Shown here piece after piece: positions 33,664-45,989 of a DNA stretch of 64,000 bases; position 1 is the stretch's first letter, and each line of letters opens with the position of its first letter. Source of the DNA: Allium sativum (lineage: Eukaryota > Streptophyta > Magnoliopsida > Asparagales > Amaryllidaceae); assembly GCA_030737875.1 (NCBI GenBank), contig CM060912.1:128101993-128165992 (forward strand), given 5' to 3'. The notes beneath the pieces were generated by a model, which worked only from the letters and a program-made list of their open reading frames with translations, had not been told where the DNA came from and did no database searches. A program made the translations under genes and the position numbers.

Positions 33664-35394
33664 ACTTGTGATGCCTCGGAATTTTGGACCAAAATTTTCT
33701 GAAAACCCCATCCATTCAAAGCAACTATGACAACTACCATTTAATTTAAAAAATATACAACATCACTAAATGCATATATATTTTTTAATTGAATATACCA
33801 TTTTTGTCAGAATATTCATCTTATTCACAGGGTGTGCTTAAATACAAATTAAACACAATTACCATAAATCATCTATTGTGCAACTCTAACCAGATGGACA
33901 TCGATATTCATTCCTGCAACTTGATAAATACATCAGTATGGATTAAATGATAAACATAAAAGATGCGCTAGCACAAGATGAAATAGCAAATAATAAACAA
34001 AAATTATTTTATTTAATAAAACAGCTGCATCACTACCACTTGTGACTGCCTACGTACCTTTATCTAATTGGGTGACCAATTAGATACAAGATCAAGCCAA
34101 CGTAGTTCTTCTTGACACAAAACATTTAAAATTAATTTTTACTTCCAAAATACTCTTTATATCATGTAGGGGTAAAATACTTTTTGTAAATACTCATTTT
34201 GAAAGACATCTATATATCTCTTATAGAACTTTCTTTCAAAAATAAACATCTTTTTTATAAATATTAATCATCTTCTTTATGCAAAAACTCCTTCATAAAA
34301 AAATCTCAAAACACCTTTATATTTTTCTAATAAGCTCTTACTAATCATAAATTTCCGTAATCATCAGGTCGTATAAGTTGTTAGCTTACTGAAGCAAAGA
34401 TTGCAGTCAATATAGTATGTTGAAATCATGTACAACATTAAATTAAAACACAAGCATAAGAAATTAATAATCATTTAGATGAAGGGTATACTCACAACAC
34501 ACCTAAATTCATGAAAAATCTTTTGTAGATCATAACATAGTTCTTACCGTCACTCCAAAGCAAGCAAGTCTCTTTCTCGAATCATCGCAGCTCGCAACGT
34601 TCACGTCAAGCTACTATGCTCTCGGGTTTGACATGTTTCAACCCTCTTTCACTATGATTTAACATCCACAATTTTGATAGTTGGTTTATCACATTATGAG
34701 GAAGATCAAGTCCAAATTTGAGAGGATTTGGAATGTTGGGTATTTGAATATGAATTTTGAAAGTAAAACAACAATCTCTGCATTTAAAGAGCAAAACCAT
34801 TGAAACACTTCACTTCCAATAGGATTTCATCATGGCTACTCTTCGAATTAGAAAAAGTGATATGCATAAAAGTTGCTCATCATTAAAATATCTTTCTGCT
34901 GTCAAAATTTGAGGTAATTTGGCCAAGAAAATCAAAAGTTATGGCCTCTGAAAGTGAACCAATCAGTTCTGGTCTGAAAAAAAGAAATAATAAATCCACT
35001 CACTTCTCACTGATTTTCCCGTAAATTACTCTCGGACTTGGCAGAAGTGATTAAAAGAAAAGTTGTTTATCATTAAAATATCTTTCTACATTTAAAATTT
35101 TGAGGTAATTTGGCCAATTAAATCAAAAGTTATGACTCGAAAACTGAGAGTATATATTTCCGAAAATTAAAACATACGCCAAAAAAAAATTCACTTTCAT
35201 GCGACTTTCAGAAATTGTCCTTTATGAATCTCACAAACTGATTTAATGAAAGTTCTTCCATTTTTAAATAGCTTTCCAACAAAAAAAAGAATCACTTAAT
35301 TTGGATATACGGTTTGGGAGATATGACCCAAAAAAAGTAGGACTATTTTTCTTGGTATGTAAGAAGTTAGCGTCCTCTCTTAGCAAATGAACTC

Positions 35395-35406
35395 CATATA
35401 TATATA
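35395..35406 (-). promoter_or_regulatory. TATA box of L1 right LTR
   Basis: TATATATATATA in the U3 part; deleted in the left LTR, which reads ACTCCATAGCGAAGC. Confidence 0.5.
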
Positions 35407-35409
35407 GGT

Positions 35410-35585
35410 GAGGTGAAGCTTCTTTGAGAAGCCACTAAGAATAGGCTTCTAATAGAAGCTACTAATATACATAGGATTCTAAGAGAAGCCACTAAGGTAT
35501 GACTAGACTTCTAAGAGAAGTCACTAGCACTTAGGCTTCTAAGAGAAGCCACTAAAATTTGGCTTCTAAGAGAAGCCACTAAACT
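35410..35585 (-). repeat. GGCTTC/GAAGCC hairpin array, right L1 LTR
   Basis: Units GGCTTCTAAGAGAAGCC (three), GACTTCTAAGAGAAGTC (matched change), GGCTTCTAATAGAAGCT, GGATTCTAAGAGAAGCC, spaced 30-40 bases. Confidence 0.8.
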
Positions 35586-36082
35586 TCTATCTCTCTTCTT
35601 TCTTAAGACACTTGTCCATCATTACTCATGAAAACAATAGGATGGTGACATATGCCTCCGTATGTATCATGAGATGCTTCTTCACATACACACCTAAGAG
35701 GGTTATATGTCCTTATCTCTTTTCATTTTCTTCTAGCTTACGTAAGATGCTTCCCATTTTAAATTCATTTTCTCTTACATGAATTCATGTATTCAGGTTC
35801 AACAACCATGCTAACATAATATATAATGTGTGTTAGCATGCACAAAAGTGTCATGACTTTCTGATAAGTTTTAGTCGATGAAGGGTTGAGAATTTGATAA
35901 ACGACTTTCGGTCACATTTTCAAGTTCACATCGAACTAAATATTTTTGTACACTAGTTTTAAAAATTATTTCACTATCACTCTTTATTATTTAAAAGATC
36001 TTTATTTTAATTACAACTCATCACTTCGATTTTTAAAATTTATTTATAAATTCAAGCGAAATTGTCAGGTTGTTACACACTC

Positions 36083-36816
36083 ATTCTTCCATTGACTAGG
36101 TTTCTTACATATGAAGCACTTGTTATTTCTTTCTTTCGACCTTCCTCACCAACAAGGCTTTCTAGACTTAGAACGCCCTCGGTTTCCCTTTTTCTCAAAA
36201 TTTTCCTTTTCCATAAACAAACCATAACCATTGCATGCACCACTACTTCCATCACTTAGCTCCTTCATCTTATCTCCCAATTCTTCACTAAGAAGACCAG
36301 TCTTGACATCATCAAGAGTCAGTATATCTCAACCATAGATCAAACTATTTGAGAAACGCGTATAGCGGTTAGACAACAAACATAACAATATCACCGCCTT
36401 CGGATGTTCCTTAAACTTCAAATCCACCACTTTCATCTTCATTGTCAAATCATCAAAGACATTCAAGTGTGCCTTTAGTGAAGTTTCTTCCTTCATCTTG
36501 TAGGTAACAAAAGTTCACAACAAGATCAATCGATTAGTGAGTGACTTCTTCATATACAACTCCTCCAACTTGTCTCAACTACCCTTCGCAGTCATCTCAC
36601 CACTAATTTCATAGATAACATTCTCCCCATAGCAAGTTGAACTATAGTGAATGCTCACTCTTCCATTTCCTCTCTCCTTACATTCAAGATATCCACCAGC
36701 AATAAATGTGTATCAAACACTACCCGATGGACCCAATTCCGCCTAAGAGCCACTTCCATTTCCCATTGCCATTTTTCAAAATTATTATCACAATTCCACT
36801 TGTCAATAACCAATTG
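36083..36816 (-). pseudogene. Copia gag remnant with split zinc knuckle
   Basis: The minus strand gives DKWNCDNNFEKWQWEMEVAL and later a KLEELYMKKSLTNRL-like remnant in broken frames, the Gag of a TNT1-like Copia. At the L1 border the frame reads CFICKKPSQWKNE and the final Cys comes from the CACTC duplication/13203 side, so L1 landed in the zinc knuckle. The knuckle His is already Gln (CAA/CAG-type change), a sign of decay before or after the hit. The upstream part is cut by L2 at 36817. Confidence 0.75.
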
Positions 36817-37217
36817 TGAAACGACCCGAATTTCCGTACCCTTTGGGTCGACTAATAATAACACACGTCCAACCCAAATGACACAGAAATATGAATCATT
36901 ATAAGAAAGAAGTTAGAGGATGAGAATTAGAAAGAAAGAAATATTAGAATAGAAGACAACGAAGATCACAAACTCACAGCGGAACGAATAAAATATATTA
37001 GATAACATAAACTTTGAAATTTCAGTAACTTTATATACGTACCATCATTAGAGCACAACCGTTATTCCTAGAACAGTTATAAACACCTGTTTCCAAATAC
37101 AACATAGTACACAGCGGAAAATATGATAGTCTATAGCTAACAGGTGAAGCCTCCTGCTTCAAGCTCCTCCAATTGAACCTGAAAAATCTCAACTACTTGA
37201 CTGCCTGTACAAATTTG

Positions 37218-37276
37218 GGCACCCAAGAGTTTAAGGAAAACAAACAAAATAAACTCGGGGTCAGTCATGGGAATGG
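37218..37276 (-). other. Hairpin A+B module, L2 left LTR
   Basis: ACCCAAGAGTTTA with TAAACTCGGGGT; hairpin B here has one mismatch (CAGTC/GAATG). Confidence 0.7.
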
Positions 37277-38037
37277 TGTGAGTAACTCCAATCATTTGTT
37301 TAACTTTCAAAATCCTTTCGAAAGAATTGATAATCATAAGACCGATCCACACATAAACACGGATGGTTTTTACCTTACGATAACCAAAAATATTTTTGAT
37401 ATCAAATCCAGTGATATTATTATAGTGTCTACATCAAATAAATAGAATCTAGTGGAACGCTTGCATCTCACGCTCCATATATAATATTAAATCAAAAACC
37501 GCAGGGCACTTATTGGAGATTGGATTTCCAACGTGACAAGGTATGGGACCACCTGCTGATAGTGTATCTCTAGAGACGAATACACTAGGTTCAACAAGAA
37601 CATCTTGCAACCGACCCTCACATGACCGACCACTCATTTCGCTTGAGTGTATCCAATGTATATCACCAACGGTTGGGATCAACAACCATTTCCCGAAAGG
37701 GACAGCATCGATAGATTAAAGAACAAATGGAATTTCTCTAGATAGGTGATTATACATCCTAATGGGTGCGACCCACATAGCCATGCTGCCTGCCCGATTT
37801 TTGTCAATTCTCGGTTGTGAGGCTTGAGGTTTGAATTATCTTCCAGAACATCTGGCCATCATTCACTTTGAATGCCACATCGTCAAACCCGCCAAATCAC
37901 AAATTGATTTCCTCAAAAATACCACGGGTATAAAGCTAAGAGAAACAAATTCCTCCGCCATCAAACGTAAGTACGTTTGAAGAGACCAACTTATGTGATC
38001 CGTTAGATATACTCTGTCAGACATTTGTCCATTCACG

Positions 38038-38056
38038 TTGTCCTGGGACTGGACAA
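38038..38056 (-). other. Hairpin C, L2 left LTR
   Basis: TTGTCC-TGGGACT-GGACAA, then ACCGAAGGCACTAT. Right LTR copy: 60945-60963 with loop TAGGAAT. Confidence 0.75.
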
Positions 38057-38595
38057 ACCGAAGGCACTATCCCGTAAACATGATAGCCCTTGCATAACTA
38101 CGTCTTCAATTTATTTTCACCATATTTGGTCGCAACGATAACGCCCATACAGAGTGGATTCCAAATAATGGATCTGATCCCGGTCTCTCCCTATTGACGA
38201 TGGAAAAATGGTCTAAAACTTTGATAGTCGGTGATTTAAATATCAAAGAAAAATAAGTGTGCAACCAACAATCTTATTTCCAGGTAGGAATACGATCGAT
38301 CAATCATCAGTCAACATTGGGCCCCCTAAATCAATTCCTTATTATATTATCATTTACAATTCTCATTTTCCATCTTTCGTATTTTTTTGAAGCTCGATTT
38401 CTCCTCTCGATTCTTTGAAAAACACTTTCAATATTATAATTTCTTTATGCAAGAAAATATCTCTTATTCCAGTTAGAAAACATTTCTAAATATTCACGAA
38501 TCCTTATTTTCTATATTCAGAAAATATACATTATTAATATCGGAAAATATTTTAATATTCCATTTATTAATTCCTCATTAACCAATTCATTTCAT

Positions 38596-38945
38596 TTTAA
38601 CAACAGTGTTACAATCGCTGTTTCCCAATATTTGATTTATAAAACATTTCTTTTAACAACAGCGTTACAATCGCTGTTTAGAATTATAGAACACTTATTA
38701 TAACACAGCGTTAAGATCGCTGTTAAAACAATTATTATAACGGCAGCTTAAAATTGTTGTTTAGATTTACAAAAGCATTTGTTATACGACAGCGTTATAA
38801 TCGCTGTTTCCAAACATTAATTGTAACAGCGGCATTATAATCACTGTTTTAAATTTACAAAACATTTATTATAGCAGCGGCATTATAATCGCTGTTTTAA
38901 ATTTACAAAACATTTATTATAACAATAGCGCTATAATCGCTGTTT
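38596..38945 (-). repeat. AACAGCG/CGCTGTT hairpin array, L2 left LTR
   Basis: About eight units of 35-50 bases of the form ACAGCGTTATAATCGCTGT, separated by AT-rich spacers. Arms vary slightly (ACAGTG, CAGCGG, ATAGCG). Same array in the right LTR at 61500-61858. Confidence 0.85.
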
Positions 38946-39430
38946 AGATTTATACTTGTAAATAACATCTTAAATCCAAATTCCATTTCTAACTCCTATT
39001 TAGAATTTTTCATAAAATATTTCATTTTTTTTATTACAACGGCTATAATCTTATTTATATTTTCTTTATAATAGTTAAGATCAAAATCTCATTTCAATTA
39101 TCAATTTCAAAACCCATTTCCCCTTTTCAATATAAATTCAAACTTTGAACTTATGTTACAATTATTCCAAAAATACTTATAATTCACCTCTTGTTTTATC
39201 CATTTAAACCAAGTTCTTATTTCCAGTTAATTCGAAATTTAATTCCTATATTGGAAATAAATTCCCTTTTTTAAATTCCCAATTTATTTTCTTTATTTGA
39301 AAATATTTTTACTTTTCGGTATTTAAATACCAAAATTTATAGGGTCACTGATATCCAACACAACACAATCAATCATAGAATTTATGACACATCATATAGC
39401 ACAATAAATAAAAACAGTGATATAAATGTT

Positions 39431-39475
39431 GAGGAATCCAGTTGGATCCCTCCAACCTGTTTCCCTGCATCCACA
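39431..39475 (-). other. GAGGAATCC hairpin module, L2 left LTR
   Basis: GAGGAATCC-AGTT-GGATCCCTC, then CAACCTGTTTCCCTGCATCC. Right LTR copy at 62341-62385. Confidence 0.7.
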
Positions 39476-39833
39476 GATGTTAATCAACACAATAATATTG
39501 AAGCGACCCGAAACTTCCCCTGTCTCCGAAGAGATGAGAAAGAACGAATTACTGTGAGGACAAGACAAATCAGAACGCAGACAAAAGAACATTTCACTGT
39601 TATTACAACAATTCCATCAGATACAAGAATATACAGAGTATGAATGAATATTACACAGAAATATCAGAGATTTAAATTACATTTAAATACATAGCAGCGG
39701 AAAATAATACGATACACAACTGAAGGAGATATACGGATACAAAGCTTTCCGGATATCGTTCCAACTGTAAACTAGGATCCTGTGAATATAAATTGCAAAA
39801 CCAAAACTACTAGCTGCCCGTGTCGAAAATAGG

Positions 39834-39886
39834 GGCACCCAGAGTTTAGGTTAAAACAATAAACTCCAGGTCAGTTATGTGACTGG
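39834..39886 (-). other. Hairpin A+B module, S3 copy
   Basis: ACCCAGAGTTTA with TAAACTCCAGGT; B is CAGT...ACTG with a wobble. Confidence 0.65.
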
Positions 39887-40850
39887 TGTGAGAACTAAAA
39901 CAGTTATTAATCTTTATTTTTAAAGTTAGTAAATCAAGGGACCACGCCGTATAACACGGAACGGGTTTCCTCCCAAGAACACCAGTGCATAAAACAACAG
40001 CGCAATGCTAAATAAAGAAAAATGAAGCTATTATAAGACCCAGGTCCCATCACACAATGCAACGCAAGCCCGAGGATAGGGTTTTTACCTTATAATAGCC
40101 AAGAATGCTTGATACGTTTAAAGCAAATCATTTGATACTTTTATAAGTGCATACTGTATAAAATATCTTCAAATCATAAGTATCAATCATAGACGGCATA
40201 AGCGCCCCATCCCACTATGTCGCCATACTAGGCTCTACAAATAAAACCGAAATACATGTATCGGAAATTGGATTTCCATCATGGTGGCTCCTGATTCGAA
40301 AGATCGATCGCGTAATGCAATTCCCCACGGCTTACGTCCCAACAAGAGAAAACACCGTCTGCACATCCGCACATTTGGGACCAGAGTACCACCGCGGCTT
40401 ATGTCCCAGCGAGAGAAAACACCGCCTACTCTATATATCCCTGAGCACTAGGCTCATCTCGGTCGACCGAATCCACGACACCACTAAGGTGCCCATCCAC
40501 TAAAAAGCATACTGATCAAACCACCAGTTTACCACCATACCGGGGTGTGAGGCTTGCGAATCAACGCTATACACAAAGCCATGCTGTATTAAAGCTGCGC
40601 TTTGATCATCACCCACCAAACTTTGCTTTTCAACAAAAGTCTGGATCACTGCATCTCAGCATGCCACACTATCAATCCATATCGTACCACTGATTTCTGC
40701 CAATATATAACCTCTGAGCTCGTATGTCTCAGAGAAGGGCGTTAAGCAAGAGAATAAATTCCCCGCCGCCAAACAGATATATATTTAGCAGAGATCAACG
40801 AATACAATATAAAGGAATACAATGTCAGACACACCATCCATTTACAAGTC

Positions 40851-40867
40851 CGTTCTAGGTCTGAACG
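40851..40867 (-). other. Hairpin C, S3 copy
   Basis: CGTTC-TAGGTCT-GAACG, then AAACCGGAGGCAC. Arms like S1. Confidence 0.7.
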
Positions 40868-41659
40868 AAACCGGAGGCACTTTCCTCGCATATCCATCCA
40901 TCTCCAAGTACGTCTGGACGACCACCAACTATTTCCATCCTCTTGGGTGTACAGCCCAATCAGGATCGTCAGTAATTATCCCAACGATGTGAAGACTTCC
41001 GGTCTTCAACCACCGTCTTCATCTTCGACATATCGTCGAATCGGTTATTCAGAATGGGTATAAACCCGGCCTTTCCGAACAACCCGCGTATATTAAAAAT
41101 AAATGTTACACAAACACAACATACGCCTCATTCCAATTCATTAGTTACTAACCGTAAATCAGTAAGAGAGCAATTCCCCAAATATTAACCCCGAAGGCCG
41201 AAACCAACATCAGATCAATATCCAGGAAACCATTCTTCTTAACTAACCTTCAGCTAGTTTCTAAATTTTAATTCTTAGGGAAAGGTTCCCATTAATTTTA
41301 TCCAAGATAAATTCTTTAAAATTTATCCTTTAATCTTCCTTTGGATGTCATTTCAAACCAAATTATGGTTTTCCAAACTAGTCGGGATTAGCGAACCATA
41401 CCGAAGTAATTATTTAATTTATTTCCCAATCCCAACCTATTCATCCCATGAAGCAAAACTGGTAATACTCCATATTTAACACCACAGTGTTATCGGTAAA
41501 ATTAATTACCATTTCACGTTCAAATCTGATTAAAGATTTAACTATCGCTTTGGAGCAAAACTGGTGATACTCCATTCTCGCTCATTTTCTAAAGTTGATA
41601 ATTTAAATTATCAATCCGCATTTCAATTTAATTGAAGATTCATTAAAACTCTTTTTACT

Positions 41660-41775
41660 GGGTTAAAGAACTAGTGTCATTTAAAACACAGTTCACGATA
41701 AACCCAAATCGTATTCTATTTATTATCGGGTTAAAGAACTAGTGTTATTTAAAACACAGTTCACGATAAACCCAT
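41660..41775 (-). repeat. Two-copy 46-bp hairpin repeat in S3
   Basis: GGGTTAAAGAACTAGTGT...ACACAGTTCACGATAAACCC twice (41660-41705, about 41728-41773). GGGTT/AACCC and GAACTAGTGT/ACACAGTTC pair. Confidence 0.7.
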
Positions 41776-42399
41776 GAATCAATTCTATTTAAACCCACTT
41801 CAGTTCAAAACTAGTTCATTTCAATAAAAATCTATTTTTATCTTTTCAAATATGGAATTTTTCATCCCAATTTTTCCCAAATCATTTCTTATGATTTAAC
41901 ACTAATCATTACTATTTTTAATAATTTTATCAAGGCCCGTACAGTCGATTTCCATCAACGGCCATCGAATTGCACTTACAGCGACCTTTTCCAAATTTGA
42001 TTTGGACGTATCTCCAAATCCAACCGTTAGATTTCAAATTTCTAATATTTGTTATAAAGCTCTTTTCGATACGAACCCAACGGTTCCGGTTTTAGGAGAA
42101 TCCGACGGTCGGATCTCCCGTAATGTCCGTTTGAAATAAATGGTCGAAATTCACGAACTGCCGCGGCGCGGCGCGTTCTATTCAGGCCATTATATATAAT
42201 ATATATATATTATATACATTTCGTCGATTTCCTTTTTAAAACGAATTTTATAAATCATTTCAAATTTGTTTCAAAAACAATTTCAACCTTTATTTCAAAT
42301 TCAAATCAAAATTGAATTTTCCCTTATAAATTCTTTCTACATTCACTTCTATTTGATTTCAATTCAAATCGATTTCGATTCTATTTCAATTCGTTTTCA

Positions 42400-42650
42400 A
42401 TTGAATTCAATTTCGTTTTCTATTCAATTCAATTCGAATTCGTTTTCTATTCAATTCAATTCGAATTCGTTTTCTATTCAATTCAAATTTGTTTTCTACT
42501 CAATTCAATTCGAATTCGTTTTCTATTCAATTCAATTCGAATTCGGTTTCTGTTCAATTCAATTCGAATTCGTTTTCTATTCAATTCAATTCGAATTCGT
42601 TTTCTATTCAATTCAATTCGAATTCGTTTTCTGTTCAATTCGATTCAAAT
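42400..42650. repeat. 27-bp tandem repeat TTCAATTCGAATTCG in S3
   Basis: About nine units of 27 bp with the palindrome AATTCGAATT. The 144- and 87-codon frames over it (repeated SIQFNSNSF-like) are translation of the repeat. Confidence 0.9.
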
Positions 42651-43844
42651 TTCATTTCAAAATATTCAATTTCGAAATCACTTTTCAATATTCATTTTAA
42701 AATGAATAAAGTCGATATAAATATCGTTCACGTCAAAATGGCGTCAATCTAATCAACACGGCTTCATATATTTCTATTTTCAAATATTCTATTTCAAATA
42801 TTTCTATTTCAAAATATTTCTATTATCAAAATGTTTCGTTCAACACATGACTAATCTCAACGGATGAGTACTGTCAACACATGAACCTTTATTTTATATT
42901 GATGAAGATGTAAATTTTATTATTAAAATATTTCGTTCAACACATGACTAATCTCAACGGATGAGTACGGTCAACACATGAACCTTTATTTTATAATATT
43001 CTTTATTTTTCTGATTGGAATGAAGCCCAATCAATTACCATATAAAGTTAATTATATGGATTCCATACAACAAATGTATATAATAGCAACGATAAATAAT
43101 CAACCATCATCCAAAGTGCACTACACTGTATAGGCATCAAATATAGATATCTAACGCTTATAACAGCCTGTCGATCCATCGACCGACATATTTAATCAAT
43201 CAGGATGAGTGAACTTATTTGATCCCAACACCCGTGTGGGGTTTCAAACAATCAAACACAGATTTTATTTGTGCAGTTGGGCGATGTGTAAAATTTATCG
43301 TCCCAATCAATGTCAGTCAAATCGGTGTACATAAACAAACCGTCCAGTTTGTAAATGAATATTTATTTATTCACATTCACTATATTCATATTCACGTTAA
43401 AAATTATATTTTTAACGATAAAACATTTTATTTTAACATATGAATTTCTATTCAGTACATTCTTTAAATAAAATGATATTTTTATTTTCTAACTTATTTT
43501 AGAAAATTTCGGCGGCATAACGGCATGATACTAGAAACGGGACGAGGCCTAGCCTTATCCCCGGTCTAGTGAAGGCCCACGCCATTCACACATCAATCAA
43601 ATCCATTCCATTTCACCAAATAATCTAACCAACTATACAACCAAACAAACAAGTCCATGGTCTGTGGACGATTGTGTCGGGCGCTACTAAACACCGTCTG
43701 CATCCTAGTATATATATATAACTAGAAAAAGAAATTGAAAGGTGAGAAATTCTCACCGATAGCTATCCAATACCACGACTCTTCATTTAGAGAAATCTTT
43801 GTTGTTCTCGCCTTTTTATCACCTTCGTTGCCCGTATTCTCTAC

Positions 43845-43965
43845 ATATGTAAAAATCGAATTTTTACTTTACTATTCAATATATAAAAATCGAATTTTTA
43901 CTTTGCTATTCAATATATAAAAATCGAATTTTTACTATGCTATTCAATATATAAAAATTGAATTT
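43845..43965. repeat. 38-bp tandem repeat in S3
   Basis: Four units of ATATAAAAATCGAATTTTTA plus CTTTGCTATTCA-like spacer; AAAAAT/ATTTTT can pair. Confidence 0.85.
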
Positions 43966-44280
43966 TTATTATTAAAAATCACTTCTTTTTCCTAGCTAAT
44001 GAACGAATAAAAATCTTTCTTTTACTTCGATAAAAATCATAGCTTTGCTTTAAAATAAAATTCATGTTTTTATATTTTTAAAAACCATTCCTTTTTATAA
44101 ATTAAAATCAAATCTTTTTAGTGTTATAAAACAAATCTTTATCTTCTTAAAACAATATATTTTTATACTTCAAAAATCAGGTTTTTCCCTCTAATTAAAA
44201 TCGGATAGAACAATATAAATAAATAAAAAAAACAATACTTTAAGTAAATAAAAATATAAATAAATAAAAAAACGTACTGG

Positions 44281-44640
44281 TCATCTTCGAACGGAGAGGA
44301 GGGGTCCACCTGCGGCGTCAGAGGTCGGGGAAGGTGGTTGTCGGGGTCTGCGTCGCGGGTTGAATACAAGGGGGGGGGGGGGGTAGCAGAAGGAGAAGAG
44401 GGGATCGAGGTGGGGGTCGATGACGGCACAGGGATCGGAGGAGGAAAGGAAAGGCGCGGCGGTTGTGGGAGGCGCCATCGCGGTGGCTCGACGTCGACGA
44501 AGGCGGGCTGGAGGTCGCGGTGGGTTTAGCGATGGGAGGGGGGTTCGATCAGCGGAGAGGGGAGGAGCGGCTTCCTTTTTTTTCTTGAATCTGAAATAAT
44601 GATTTGGGGGGGGGGGGCGGGGAGAAGTTAAGGGGAGAGG
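44281..44640 (-). other. GC-rich block in S3
   Basis: Strongly GC-rich within AT-rich surroundings, with G runs of about 14 (44370-44383) and 12 (44608-44620). On the minus strand it looks like a 5' leader plus a Pro/Ser/Ala-rich frame (ATG at 44478, starting MAPPTTAAPF; overlapping frame at 44429). No domain recognised. Could be a captured host promoter/first exon or the element's own leader. Confidence 0.5.
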
Positions 44641-45698
44641 AAAGAGGTTTTTTTAATTTTTAATTATTTTAATTATGAAAAAGTTGACTTTTACATACGA
44701 CCTCTAAACGAGGCCCACCGCCTGTCGTCCATAGCGTTTTACCCCCATTTCGAACACAATGGGATATGTATCGTTGGCTGATTCGATCGTTACAATCAGT
44801 TTTCGTCAAAATCAACATATAACTCTATATATTGAATTTGAACGCGCATTTCAATTTACCGGGGTCACATACTAACTAGAAAAATTCCATAAAAATGTTT
44901 TCTAGCTTCGTATTGACGATATGGTCATAACAAAACTAGTTTCGTCGAATTCTGAGACCATTGGAAAAATGACCAATTTCCAGTCGATTAAAATCAACTA
45001 AAAATGGTCAAACGCATTTTCCTTTGCCACGCTCACATATTGATTCGAAAAATTATGAAATTTGAAACGTAGCAATAATTTGACACTGCGGATCCAACAA
45101 AAGTGGTTTCGTCGAAATCCGAGGTCGTTTGCAAAATTCCCATTTTTAAGGGCCTGAATTCCATAGCGACTATTCAGAATTTTCAACTGGACATATCTTT
45201 TGATTCCCGCTATGAAATTTCGATTTTTCGGATTCGTTGGAAAGATATTCCCAATTAGATCCTATTGTTTATGGTTTCACTAAAATCCGGATTGTTTTGC
45301 ACCCGGTACATTCAATTGAAGTTTGAAATCGAATTATCGAACTACCGCGCCATTTTCAATTCTATTTATAATTATATATAATTATTTATATTCTAACGAC
45401 GACGCGTATAAATATATACGTTCGAATTATATTCAAAATAAATTTATCATCCATTCTATTTAAAATAATTCATTTTAAATATTCAAAATTCGCTAAAATT
45501 GCCAAAATAAAAATTTTAAACTGGCCCAGATTTTCGGGTTGTTACAAATATTATTCCACATCAATATGAAATATCAGAACTAATAATCAATCTACAATGT
45601 AATCATATCAGCCAATTTTATCAACTATATAACCAAGCAACCATCACACAGTATAAAATAAATTTAAAAACTCGTTTATAAAAATATAACGAGTCAGA

Positions 45699-45716
45699 GT
45701 TAGTGAGTTTACTCAC
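45699..45716 (-). other. GTGAG/CTCAC hairpin, L2 left LTR
   Basis: GTTAGTGAGTTTACTCAC; a further hairpin ACTCGTTTATA/TATAACGAGT precedes it (45670-45694). Right LTR copy at 62556-62573. Confidence 0.55.
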
Positions 45717-45989
45717 ATTGGTCGCAGTTGATGATTCTGCCTTTTTGTTGCGTCTACAATCAAATGAGTGATTGATTTTATCACGTACTTCCAATAGTTG
45801 TGCTCTCAGTCCCGTCAGTTCCACAACGTAGATCTCGACGTTACGGTTCCAGTGGATCCGGTCCTGTTAAATTTTGATCACATATAAATTATATATTGAT
45901 GTTACAAGTTTTAATTTGATTTTAATTAGTATATAATTAACTAATTATTATTAACCATTTAGATTACCACGTTAAACACTTGATCTTCC

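Larger units (their letters stand above)
13209..36077 (-). mobile_element. L1: LARD-type element with non-coding interior
   Basis: Flanked by the 5-base duplication CACTC (13204-13208 and 36078-36082), on both sides of which the host Copia gag/protease joins. Two LTRs: 13209-24730 (interrupted by the SIRE-like array; net about 2.34 kb) and 33667-36077 (2411 bp). Interior 24731-33666 with polypurine tract next to the left LTR and a tRNA-Met primer site next to the right one, so transcription runs on the minus strand. Interior without S2 is about 2.6 kb and has no recognisable gag or pol. It would depend on proteins of another element. Confidence 0.85.
33667..36077 (-). repeat. L1 right (5') LTR
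   Basis: 2411 bp, TGTGATGCCTCGG...GTTGTTACA. Uninterrupted. Holds a perfect 11-bp stem TATCTAATTGG/CCAATTAGATA (34059-34084), two copies of a segment typical of plant Gypsy LTRs (TTCATCATTAAAATATC through CAAAAGTTATG, 34873-34945 and 35060-35135), the TATATATATA box and a hairpin array. Confidence 0.9.
39499..45546 (-). mobile_element. S3: 6.0 kb solo LTR inside the L2 left LTR
   Basis: TGAAGCGACCCGAAAC...TTTTCGGGTTGTTACA with perfect AATAT duplication (39494-39498, 45547-45551). The uninterrupted L2 right LTR (62400-62415) shows the empty site, so the borders are exact. No internal region. It has modules like S1 (CCACGCCGTATAACACGG, hairpins A-C, CGAAGGCCGAAACCAACATC) but is more diverged. 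Contains several repeat arrays and a GC-rich block. Confidence 0.92.

Noticed and set aside
42266..42752. 144- and 87-codon frames rich in Ser, Ile, Gln, Phe, Asn
   Set aside because: Translation of the 27-bp tandem repeat, open in more than one frame.
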